Part shown: positions 1-12,200 of the stretch, piece by piece
How the letters are laid out: the number at the start of each line of letters is the position of its first letter
How positions within the stretch are numbered: position 1 is the stretch's first letter
DNA from: Mesostigma viride
Taxonomy: Eukaryota; Streptophyta; Mesostigmatophyceae; Mesostigmatales; Mesostigmataceae
Assembly (NCBI GenBank): GCA_009746045.1
Contig: RPFO01000380.1
Span: forward strand, 1,470,020 to 1,521,019
Direction: 5' to 3'
DNA: 51,000 nt
Translations under genes and position numbers: made by a program
The notes under the pieces: model-generated
The model's input: the letters and a program-made list of their open reading frames with translations, nothing else
Told to the model about the DNA's origin: nothing
Databases searched by the model: none

Positions 1-2484
1 TTGGCCTCCAGCCACGTGAACAGCGGCGCGTCCATGATCAGGCCGTACTTTACAATCTCGGCGACGCCGGCGGACAGCTCCCTGGAGGGGGTAGGAGAAA
101 ATATTTCAAATTATGTAAGACCCTATTTATCCCAAGAATTGATTGCCTTGCCCGGCGAGGGGGGGGAGGGGGGAAAGGGGTCGAGGACATGGGTGATCGT
201 TGCAGGGGTGATGCGGGCAGCAGGTAGGTGAAACATTTATCAGAGAGTATAGACAGGGACTGAAGAAAGCATTACATTTATACATATTAACATTAACATT
301 TATACAGACAGAGATAGAGGTCCCCAGTGCCAAATTAGAAAACATCAGTGCCCTCGAGGCCGAGTGGGAGGCAAGCATGCATGCTATTAACCCATCGGCA
401 ATACAAGCCATCAGTCGTACCTGCGTGGCAGCGCTGTTTATGAATCTAATATGTGCCGGGCTACATGTACCAACCTACGCATGCATTATATGATATATAC
501 ATCATGTATATACTAGTATACGTTTCGCATCAGGGGTCAACGGTACTCCAAGCAATACCCCATGCGTTACATGATATATACATCATGTATATACTAGTAT
601 ACGTTTCGCATCAGGGGTCGACGGTACTCCAAGCGATACCCCATGCGTTATATGATATATACATCATGTATGTACCAGTATACGTTTCGCATCATGGGTC
701 GACGGTACTCCAAGCGATACCCCATGCCAACGTCAGGATATTGAACTAAACATACTATAGCCCATGAAATCTGCATGCGGGGCAATACATACCAAGCTAC
801 ATAAAACTGAGCTACATCTACCAAGCTAGGAAGCCCATGATGCGATGATGTTGCAACTGGCCGTACCAGCGCAGGCAGCGATGCATGTGAAGCAACATAT
901 ACCAATCTATGGAGCGATACAGCCGCAACATGATGCTGCCATGAGCTTTTAATTTAACTAACAAATGATGCTGTCGCGATCTGGACCGCTACAAGAGGTC
1001 GGATTCTATGAGTTCTTGGCAGCCATAATGCTGGCCATAAGACTGAGCCCCACCTGCGCGGCAGCGTGTTGAGCGTGAGCGTGTCGATGAGCACGCATCT
1101 TGGCTGGTAGAACGCGCCGATCATGTTCTTGCCCAACGGGTGGTTGACACCTGTCTTGCCGCCCACCGAGGAGTCCACCATTGCGAGCAGCGTGGTAGGG
1201 ATTTGGATGAAGTGCACGCCCCGTTGGTATGCAGCTGCCGCAAACCCTGTCATGTCACCGATGACCCCCCCACCGAGCGCCACGAACGTGCACTGGCGGT
1301 CGAGCCGCTTCTCGAGCGCGGCATCGAATACCTTCATGAGGACCTCCATGGTCTTGTACTCCTCACCATCGGGCAGGATGACGTGGTCCACGGTGATCTT
1401 CTTGGGTTTCTTGCCACCTGGCGCCGATGTCGCGGCATCGTGGTCGTTACCGCCGGTGAAAGCGGCGACGCAGCGGTCCAGGTAAAGCGGCGCGACGGTC
1501 TCGTTGGTCACGATGAGCACGCGGTTGCCTGGGACGTGCTGGCGCAGCAGGTGGCCCTGGGTAAGGGGTGTGTGGTGTGGTGTAGGGGTGAGGGGGGGTC
1601 GGGGGGTGGGAGGAAAGCGGGGGAAGGAGCGAAGGGGGGGAAGTGGAGGAGGGAGGGGAGGGGAGGACGGGGGTAGCATGGTTAGCGCGGTAGAGTTTTG
1701 GTGGAATGAGGATGGCAGCATGGCAACAGAGAGCACGCAAGCCTCGGATACTACCAACGCACCAAACCGATGTGGGTAAAACCTAATGGCCCTGGCTTAG
1801 AGAGGTACAGGGCACGTGGCCGTGAGAAGGTGGCGATGAACGGATGAGAATGATAAGTTGTTTCTACACGGGCGATGTTCTGTAATGAACTACCTTATAG
1901 TCGTGTGAACGCTGCGCGAGGGTGGGGCTTTCACGATTTTCTCGACCAAACGAGAGCCGAGGCACCCAGGATTAAGCTATCGTTCATGCAGCGGCGTCGG
2001 CTACGTGGGGCTGGATGTTGGCACGCAACAACCTCTGCGATGCAAAGCTGTTTTGGCAAAGGAATGTAGTTACATGCCGTGCCGCAATTGCCGTCTGCAG
2101 TACCTGGTCGAGGAGGCCGGCGCCGATATAGATTGGATAAGTGCGGTCGCCCAAATCCACTTGAACTACCTGAGAAACCTTCTCCATTGATGACGCCGTT
2201 TGGGCTGACATCACAACACGGTGTGTTTTGACCAGTTGCCTTCCTTTTACTGATGTATACTGCAGAAGTTCAGGACGAGAAGAACCCTGCAAAAACGCAC
2301 CACCTGCCACGAACCCGGTCTTGCCGGAAAGCCTATGCAATGCTGAGGGCCGAAGAGGCCGCGCCTGAGTCACGGCATTGGACGCTGTTGGGAAATTGCA
2401 TTGCAACGCGGCTACCGCCGTACAGGCCGCCATGGCGTGCTGCGTAGCTAGGGCGCAGACCGCCATTGCGTTGTGCTGGTGCAT
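1..2484 (-). CDS. DHQS: 3-dehydroquinate synthase, plastid-type, C-terminus beyond window
   Basis: Converts DAHP to 3-dehydroquinate, the second step of the shikimate pathway; in plants it is plastid-targeted. Three exons are visible on the minus strand: 2484-2104, 1556-1054 and 81 to beyond position 1, joined at GT-AG sites in phases 0 and 2. The first about 95 residues are Ala/Ser/Arg-rich and look like a transit peptide (ATG at 2484). The mature part shows [17 protein letters not shown], the NAD-binding [30 protein letters not shown] and AFYQP. The last exon gives [13 protein letters not shown], where the Glu corresponds to a metal ligand in the AroB family. A Gly/Lys-rich insert sits around [20 protein letters not shown]. 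About 200 C-terminal residues should lie beyond the window start. It is divergent from SNRNP40, 725 bp apart. Family assignment is secure; the start codon is the first in-frame ATG but is not proven. Confidence 0.95.
480..727. repeat. 81-bp tandem repeat, 3 copies, in a DHQS intron
   Basis: Three near-identical 81-bp units begin at about 480, 561 and 642, plus a few bases of a fourth. Each holds a palindromic TATACATCATGTATA-like core and CGGTACTCCAAGC. As 81 is a multiple of three, a spurious open frame runs through it. It lies in the intron between the second and third visible DHQS exons. Confidence 0.9.
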
Positions 2485-3209
2485 GGCTGATTACATCAAA
2501 AATTGATTAATTATTGGCCATTTGATTATGATAGCAGAAAGGAAAATAGGATAGCTGTGTTGACTGATGAGATGATGTATGTTTACAATACTGTACTGTA
2601 GCCCATACTGTACTGTACAGTAGGTGCTCGCCTCCCGCTGCATCAACCGCTGAAGACTGCCTGGGACAACCCTTGAGGTGAATTGGGAAATCCCGACTGG
2701 TGCTTGGACCCTGCTTGGACCAGGACTGGTGTGCTCGTTTTGTCACAATATGTGTCCTCAACTCGGCCGACTGCTGCCGCCTGCAACCTACTCTGTTTCG
2801 CCTCAGTTAGAGAGCTTACCGAAGACAAAGAAACGAGACAGCTATGGCAGGCGAGGCATGAACACGATCCTGTTCTGAATCTAGGCTGTCGCGCGATAGC
2901 AGCGCAATTTCAAACGCGTGCAGGAACCACAAAAGTAGTGGTTAGAATAAGCCCCACGTCAAAGGACGTTAATCGCATTTGGCGCATAGAAAGAGGTTGG
3001 AAGCTGCAGTGCCTTTCATGGGCGAAGAAAAACTTTTCGTTTCTCTGCCAACCACACTCGGCATTTCATCAAACGTTGAGTAGCTTGAAGCCCTAGCCAG
3101 AGTTTTGGGGATAGGACGACTGGGGCTAACCCCCCGTACAGGCAGTCCGCGTGAACGAAGCAGGTGTAGGACCTAGGTGTGGTTTTCAGCTCTACCCAGG
3201 TCGGACACC
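2485..3209. promoter_or_regulatory. Divergent intergenic region between DHQS and SNRNP40
   Basis: The 725 bp between two outward-facing start codons must hold both promoters and 5' UTRs. A short repeated TACTGTA motif lies at about 2588-2622. No TATA box is convincing and no ORF here looks coding. The regulatory role is inferred from position only. Confidence 0.5.
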
Positions 3210-6200
3210 ATGGCTTCAGTGGAGAAACGTCCCGGAGACGAGGACATGCAAATCGTGGCTAAGCGACAGAAGACGGATGGGGAAATTGTGCCTGCAGATA
3301 ATAAAAACCAGCAGATAGTTGTTAACAAAGAGGTGAGCAAACCGTGCTGACAGAGCTGCACGAAATGCTCGCCAACTATACTTCCTTGCAGGGACAAGGC
3401 TTTGCGTGACATTAAGTTAAAATTGTAGTTTGCTCAAAATAACTAGAAAATCTTGAAATTGTCGCGACTAGCCTTGAAGTTGTGGCGAGATTGGGACACT
3501 GAACCTGGTCATATGTGCGTCACTGTTTCCCCATGTGCAGGGAATACGACGCACGTCCAGCTTGCTTGCGCCAGTGATGTTGCTAACAGGGCATCAGGTA
3601 CGTGCACATACGTGACGCAATGGCCCATGATGCCAGTCTGTCGGTTACAGTCTACTAGAAACTGCGTAACCGACCCCCGCGCGTTGGTTGTCAGAGGGGG
3701 TGGGGAGTGTGTCAGAGTGGGTGGGGGGAGGGTGGGTAGGGGGGGGGGGAAGTGGTCCCCAAAAAGCAAGACTTCTCATTCAAAGTCCTCCAACCCCCAT
3801 CAGAGCCTCTCAGAGCCTCCCAGGGCCCGCCCGGGGACCCGGCCGGACGCGCCGGGGTGTCCCGGGCCGTACGGGGCGGGGCGCCGGCGTCGATTGCCGA
3901 GGGCTCGACACGCGTCGGGGACGGCTCGGGGTCGCGCCTGCGGCTGTCGCGGTCTGTCAAAGCGGGGCCACCGGGGGTCACTCACGTAGTTTCTAGTATC
4001 GCTTAAGTAGTTTGAGTTCCAAGTGCAAGGACGGTACAAGGGATCTCCTTTAAGGATTGACGGTATGCATGCTTTCGTCTGATGTTTGGTCGTTCTAATT
4101 GCATGCGTCACAATTTGGTGGGCAAGGCTGGCAATCGTTGTGGCATAGACGCGTGACCTGTCACTCGCAAGCAACATCTGCAATCCAGGAATCGGTGCTC
4201 TTGTGCGAGAACGCTGGGCCCTCTCTCCCTCACCCTTCCCGCTCCGTGTATCGCAAACAAACACCTGCCTGTCACCCTCGACGCCCCCCCAGGGTGAGAT
4301 CTACACCATGGCGTTCAACCCGGAAGGCACCTGCATCGCGTCCGGTTCCCACGACAAGATGATATGTGCGTGCCCTTGTTCATATGTGCATGCCCTCCAT
4401 GTGTTGATATGTGGGTGCCCTGACCTGGATTAATGTGTACATGCCCACGACAAGATGATATGTGCGTGCCCTTGTTCATATGTGCATGCCCTCCATGTGT
4501 TGATATGTGGGTGCCCTGACCTGGATTAATGTGTGCATGCCCACGACAAGATGATATGTGCGTGCCCTTGTTCATATGTGCATGCCCTCCATGTGTTGAT
4601 ATGTGGGTGCCCTGACCTGGATTAATGTGTGCATGCCCATGACAAGATGATATGTGTGTGCCCTTACTTGTATTCATATGTGTGTGCCCTTAAATGTTGA
4701 AACGTACGTGCCCTTGTGTTAGTATGTACGTGGCCTTATTTGTATCGATATGTGCATGCCCTTGTTGGTGCTGGTAAGTGTGTGCCCTTATTTGTATCTA
4801 CAGGCACATGCCCTTAGTCGTATTGACATGAATGTGCCTGGGCTGTTGGTACCTCTGTGTGTGTGCCCTTATCTTTTCCATCTGCCCGTTCGCTTGGTGA
4901 GCCCTCACCTCCTGTCCGTCTGCACGTGCCCTTAATTTCTTGATATGTGCGTGCCCTTGGTATTTCCATCTGAACATGCCCTCAATTCATTTTGTCTGTG
5001 TGTGCCCTTCTCTGTGTTGATCTGTAGATGCTGTCATTGCTGTAATCTATGTATCCTGAATCTTGTCCATATGCATGGTATTTGGTATTTTCGTGGTCTG
5101 TGTGGACAGCTTCATCCTGAACGCGCTAGCACTTGCCATTTTTTCACTCTATTTTAATTCATTTTACTCTTTCTGCGGGTGTACTTGCCACGGTGGGCAT
5201 GGATTGGTGAACCCCGTGCTGGGTGCTGCCAGTCCTGTGGCGCGTGGAGGACGAGTGCCAGAATTACATGGTGATGAAGGGCCACAAGAACGCGGTGGTG
5301 GACCTGCACTGGACGACGACAGGGAGCCACATCATCTCGTGCTCTCCCGACATGACCATCCGCGCATGGTGAGTTGTCAATAGCCTTCACGCACTCATGG
5401 CCATCCGCGCGTGGTGGGTTATTAATAGCCCCAAACACATGACCATCTGCGATGATTTTTGTACCTAGATAGAATAGACCGATAGGATTGCGTATACCCA
5501 TCCATCCATCCATCCATCCATCCATCCATCCATCCATCCATCCATCCATCCATCCATCCATCCATCCATCCATCCATCCATCCATCCATCCATCCATCCA
5601 TCCATCCATCCATCCATCCATCCATCCATCCATCCATCCATCCATCCATCCATCCATCCATCCATCCATCCATCCATCCATCCATCCATCCATCCATCCA
5701 TCCATCCATCCATCCATCCATCCATCCATCCATCCATCCATCCATCCATCCATCCATCCATCCATCCATCCATCCATCCATCCATCCATCCATCCATCCA
5801 TCCATCCATCCATCCATCCATCCATCCATCCATCCATCCATCCATCCATCCATCCATCCATCCATCCATCCATCCATCCATCCATCCATCCATCCATCCA
5901 TCCATCCATCCATCCATCCATCCATCCATCCATCCATCGGGGTTGATGCGCCGTGACTCCCCAACGGGAGCACGAGTTCAATTAATTAATCCGCGCGTGG
6001 TGAGTACGGGTGGGGCTGGGCCCGGCCCGGTGCGCCATATGCAAACACCCGTGTGTTTCTCAGTGGAAAATTGGTGGGGAAGACGGGGGCCAGGGGTAGG
6101 GGGCCGGTGGGAATGCAATTAGCTGCTACAGCCACAGCATGTGCAATGTTGGTTAGTATGCCTGCACTGTCTACATGTCTGGCAATGTATATACACACTT

Positions 6201-9200
6201 CTTGTTTCTATGTAGCACCAAGTAACCGTATAGGGGATGTGTGCATTACATAGGTGTGCGCTCCTATATTGTCCGGCCGCCTGCTCTCTCAACTCTCGCA
6301 TTCGTTTGCTCTCCCACCTCTCTTACCTGCTTTCTCAACCCTTTATATGCTGCGACAAACCACTCGCCTTTCCCTGCTCCCTGCCCCTCCCCCCTGCCCC
6401 CCTGCCCCCCTGGCCCCCTGGCCCCCTGCCCCCTTGCCCTTTGTCCCCTGCAGGGACGCGGAGACCGGCAAGCAGGTGAAGAAGATGGCGGAGCATTCGT
6501 CGTTTGTGAACAGCTGCTGCCCGGCACGCAGGGGGCCGCAGCTCATCGTCAGCGGGTCGGATGACGGGACCGCCAAGGTAGATACAGTCATTCACGCCTT
6601 AAGTTGGGTTCGAGGTTTTTAAGGGGTCAACCCAACTTCAGGCGTCAACCCAACTTATGCTGTGAATGACTCTACTAAATTGTACTAATTTGAACTAAAG
6701 ATACTAGAACATACTATTCTGAACTACTTTGAACTTACAATGCCAAAATCCTATTTGACCCAACTTAAGGCATGAACACAACTTAAGCGAACCCAACTTA
6801 AGGCAAGAATGACTGTACTGGAATCTATATATTAGAATCTCCGCGATTGTTTGGGCTAGGGATGTGTGTTAGTTTACCAACGTCAAGCACTTGAGGCGTT
6901 TGTGATCTCTGTATCGCAGGTGTGTACAACCCCCGTTATCCTCACCCTGTGTCTGCAAAGCTCAGGCTGTGGTGTATCGTTTGGCCGTGCTGGCTCCCTC
7001 AGAGAGGAATGCTTTGCCCTCCCTGGGTATGCACGCTCCCCGTGTGTCACATAGCTCCCGGTGTGTTGCGTACTGGTAGCCGTGTGTTGATAGCCCCGAC
7101 AATGTGAGTTAGCGCCAAGTTTATATACTAGTACATAAGAGAGAAGTTACATAGTTTATATACTACTACATAAGAGAGAAGTTACATAGTTTATGTACTG
7201 CAGTGAGTGCAGTCTATAGGTGCTCTGGACTGCTGATATGGGATGGGAAATGTGTCGGAGAACAGGAGTTCTGTAGCAGCCAGTGTCAGCCCCTGTGGGA
7301 CTCATCGTGGCGGTCCGCTTTCTTTTTTTCCCCGGATGCCGTTGTCTTGAAGGTTGTCCTCGTTTGCTTTTATTTGCTCAGGGACTTGAGCAGAAAACGG
7401 CGTACAATGAGATGCCTACTCCTGTTTGTACCTGAACGACCTTAAAACACTGTGCTGGCACCAGAAGGAAGTTCTACTGTGCCTGTCTGACATGATCTCC
7501 AACTGTGCCCTGGTCTGAACCTGCCCCGTGTCCCTGGGACGTGCCTGTCTTTACTGTCTTTGCTGTCTGGTCAATCCTGCTTTCTGCCCCTGCCCCATGC
7601 CCGCTGCTTTCTGCCCCTGCCCCATGCCCGCTGCTTTCTGCCCCTGCCCCATGCCCGCTGCTTTCCGCCCCTGCCCATGCCCGCTGCTTTCTGCCCCTAC
7701 CCCCTGCCCGCTGCTTTCTGCCCCTACCCATGCCCGCTGCTTTCCGCCCCTGCCTCTTGCCTTCTGTCTGGCCCCCGCGTTGGCTTCAGCTGTGGGACAT
7801 GCGCCAACGCGCATGCGTGCAGACCTTCCCCGACAAGTACCAGGTAAGGGCATGCGCACGCGCACACACACGCGGCCAAGTGATTAATTGGCCTGTGTCA
7901 CGTGGGGCATGCTCTCATGCAATATGTCCCACAAAGCCATGGCGTACGTGGCTGTGGAAAGTGGGGGGGGGGAGGGCGCAGCAGAATTGGCGTGATGGGG
8001 GTGGGCATAATCATTCAAGTCCTTGCTGCCAGCTAATTCCTGGAGAGGTGGGATTGGCCCTGCAACCATGTAGATGGTCGGGGTTCGAACTACGCTGGAC
8101 ATACTATTTTTTTGGTAAAAGCACCATCGATGGATGGCGCAGATTATGGAATTATATCAGGGGTGGTTGAAAATGTACTACTTTTCTTAAGTTTGTGTAT
8201 CCCTGTGCGAGTGAAAAGGGCCATGGAAGGCACATGGGCGTTTTGGAGGGCGAGCTGGTTCGATGGCAGCTCCGTCGTCCCGTGGAATGCTACCAAACGG
8301 GCATTCATCCAACAATCGCGCTCATAAACACTGTCTAATGTGGTGCGGGCTAACTGTTGCTGACATTGCTTCAACGCATGACACTGTGGGCATGGCCCAA
8401 CATCCTTGTGGGCTCCATCTGCTGCCCCAGCAGCCGTAGGACTTGCGAATGGGACTAAATGTGACCAGCAGCCGGCATGCCTGCCACAACCACTACTGCA
8501 AGCATGCTGGATGAACCGCTTGCTGCTGGCAGGATGCCCGCACTGCATACAATTCCCTGCTCACCGGGACGTAAACCTATTCCATGTGTCACACTTGTCC
8601 CTAAAGTTGGCGCAATCACTTCAGCCATGGCGATTTTTTCAGAATATTGCCATGCCTCCTCTTCCGTCCTGGCTGCCTCTTCTTTTCTGGCTGTCTCTTC
8701 TATCCGGGTGGTCTCCCTTGAACAATCGCCTCCCCACTGATCACGAACCTCGTCCTGTGCCGGTTTCTTTCTTTTTCTCTGTCTGGCAGATCACGGCGGT
8801 GTCCTTCTCTGACGGAAGCGATAAGATATACACGGGCGGCATCAGCAACGACATCAAGGTGAGACGATGTTTCATTTGCGGCGAGGTTAGGGTTTGTGGG
8901 GCGAAATACGCGCCGGCCAGCAAGTGAAACTGGCAAACGCAGGGGGGGTGCGAGCGAGGGGGTCGCAACCTCATAGATTACACGAAAGGGGGGTGCAAGA
9001 GAGTGGGCGCAATAAAGGGGTTGCTGAGGGGGCCGGGGGTCCCAAGAAGAGACCTGGCTCATGTGTGACCACAGGTAGAGAAAGAAGAGAGAGAGGTTGG
9101 GCCATCAAGTCGCTTTGGCCCCGCGATACTGTGCATGATGAGACCATGTGAGCCGCGTACTGTTGCGCGCTATACATGCATGTTAGATGCATGCACACGC

Positions 9201-12200
9201 ATCTCAGGTGTATAGACACGCATGTTGGATGTATGTACATGCATGTTTGATCTCGGACTAGATCTTGAGTAAATTGCTCATTGATGCACGCAGTCGAGCC
9301 GGTACCCTTCTTGGCGTGGCTTGGCAGACTTGTCCAGGCTGACGTGCCCCAATCCCTTTTCTCACCCAGTGCCCCTGTTTTGGGGGGTATTTGCCTAATC
9401 TTCAGCAAATAGGTATGATAGGTCTCAGTTGTGAACCGTTACTTGATCTGCATTCAACGGGCCATCAACTAGCCACTAGTCGACTAGCACATGGGATTGT
9501 TGGTTAGCACAGGATGGCAGTCATTTCTCAAGGAGAATGGTACAAAAACGAGATACTTCAGTGGCGTGCTAGCCCATAGAAAAAGTTTAGAAGACCCGGC
9601 AGCTCGCAGCCGAGTGTTTTGGGACCCATATCGCTCATCCCCATTCTCTCTTTGTCACTATCCATGTGGCGGTATTGGCGCGAACACACGACATGACACG
9701 AACGCGACGGGCCAGGTGTGGGACCTGCGGCGCAACGAGGTGGTCATGTCCCTGTCAGGCCACATCGACACCATCACAGGTGCGTGGTGCGGCAGCATGG
9801 ATACTACCTCGGGGTGAAACACCCAACTGCATGAGTTGCCTCGCAGCGGAAGGAATTGGCTGTTTATCTCTGGCCATGCACCTAGCATGCAAGTGCAGAG
9901 GAATGGAACTGGGGAGGAATTCTGTGAACAGGAATCATCCCCATGGGCGGTGGTAGCATTATTTTTGTACTAGATAATTTTGTACTGTAGTAGATGGATT
10001 TCGTGCCCCTGTCATCCCATGGCGTGCCCTTGGTTTTCTACGTTGGCCGTGTTGATTTTGTACTGCCAGGTGCTATCTGTGAGCTACCGTTGTCTTGTTT
10101 ACCGGGATTTGCACTGCGTTGGATCCATGCGCTCATGCCTGCGCAGTATAGCACGGGCCAGTGGAGGATGGCACAGGCCTCTGTTGTGGCACTGCTGGAT
10201 TGGAGACGCAAGGATTCCTTGTCGCGTGTTGAGCTGGATGCAACTTGGCAAAGGCCTGTTCATGTCCTTGTTTTCCCCTGGGATTCGTATATGCCTACGT
10301 ATGCACATCCATCGTAGTGGGATTCCATTCATATTCGCCCTCCTTTGAGTTTTGACCTATGTCCACGCTCATCTTCAAGTAAATTGTGTGTGTTGCCCAT
10401 GTCCGCGTTGCCACACCCGCGCAGGCATGAAGCTCAGCCCCGACGGTGGCGCGTACCTGCTGACAAACGCGATGGACAACACGCTGCGGGTGGGTGGGGT
10501 CCGGAAGTTGAGGGGGGGGAGAGGGGGGCGAAAGGCATACCAATGCTGGCCATTCTAAAGCCCATATGCCATCATGGAAAAAGAGGTTGCGTTCTCCGTC
10601 CTGGGCTTGCCTTGGCGTTGTAAAGTTCTACGGAGGGATGCCATGTTCAGGCGTTTGGGTCTTCCTGTATCCGTGGGAGTTCAAAGGAGGATGCCAGGGA
10701 GGTGTAAGGGTCTATAGCAGTTTTTCTGTGTTGCAAACGTTGTGTAGCGTGCTAGCATCTGGATCGTAATCAACACATTTGCGGTGCTGGTTGCTTTGTG
10801 TCACCTTTCATTGGCTGATGACACCAACGACGTGCCTACGGCACCGATAGGCACATTTCTTTGACTCTGTGGCTAGTTTGGCCATGGCCATGCTGATGGT
10901 GAACTCTGGTGGTAATATCCGTTACGATTATGCTGCCAACCGTTGCTACCTTCACATTCTGCCACATGCAGGTGTGGGACATGCGTCCGTACGCCCCCCA
11001 AAACCGATGCGTGAAAATCTTCTCGGGCCATGTGGTGAGTGAAACAGCGGCATTGTATATGAATTTGTATCTGTCGAATTCATGCACATTTTTTGTAATA
11101 CATTGTGTAAAAATATGTTTTGATTTCACGAGCCACATTTTACACTAAATATATATGCAGATTGTAGTATGAAATTGGACCAGAGCCAAATTCATGCGGT
11201 AAAGGTCTGCAATTTGTTTCTATCTAGGTGTTCGCTGTGTCTTTCTTCTTCTTTTTTTTTCCTAACAGCTAGTCTCCTTTGAGAGTAAAGCGCAGTGTGC
11301 TGCCTACCTACCTGGTGACTTTGTGTGTAACACAGAATCTCACAGGGGCCTCGGAAGTCTGACCTGGGCTTGCTCATGATCCAGCTGTGCGTGTTGATTG
11401 TGTCAGGGAGTGCATGATTTGATGGTCTTCCCATTAGGCCCTTTCCACACTCGGTTTGTATGAGCCCGAAACTCGAGCGCGGGTGGGTCCCGAAACAATT
11501 TGTCCGCTGGAGCCCAATGCCTGCGCGACGAATCAGTAGCGCATTATTACGGAAGGTAGTTTCCACAATGGTTCCGCGTCCGTCCTTGGCCACTGAGAAT
11601 ATCAGTTTGGATATTCGCTTCCCTCTGAACAGCTCGAATCACAGCCGTATGACCTGGTACATGTCATTCCTTACCACATCGTTCAGATTCGTCTAGGTCG
11701 CCTGTGCCTGACCCTTTCGACCTCTCCAAAACCCGACCTGCACTACCTGCACCAAAGTTTCTGCGGTGCAGGTAGTGCAGGTCAGTTTCAGGCACTTTTC
11801 AGTCGAAACTCGGTAGTTCCGGTCGACCTGAACACCGGTTGTGGAAAGGTCCGGGGTACCCGGCGCCGAATTATCCCGAAACCACCACCTGCTCTCGAAA
11901 TGTGGAAAGGTCCTGAATTCGCTCTCACATAGTACTGTGTAAAAGTGGGATCCAAACAACACTTTGTAAAAGTGGGATCCAAACAACACTTTGTAAAATT
12001 GAGATCTTCTTGTTGCTGTGCGAAGGGATCGTATTCACCAATACCTCTGCCTGTCTCCTGCCTCCTGTACCTCTGCTCCTACCGCTCCCCTGACTATGTC
12101 AAATGCTCACCTCTCACAGCACAACTTTGAGAAGAACCTGCTCAAGTGCGACTGGTCGCCCGATGGCAAGATGGTACGTGTGCAAGTGGCCATTCTTGGA

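Noticed and set aside
4315-4677. Minus-strand [13 protein letters not shown] repeat protein
   Set aside because: By-product of the 96-bp tandem repeat, whose period is a multiple of three.
5154-5981. Long MDGW/IHPS repeat proteins on both strands
   Set aside because: Translation of the (CATC)n microsatellite, open in several frames because the tetramer has no stop codons.
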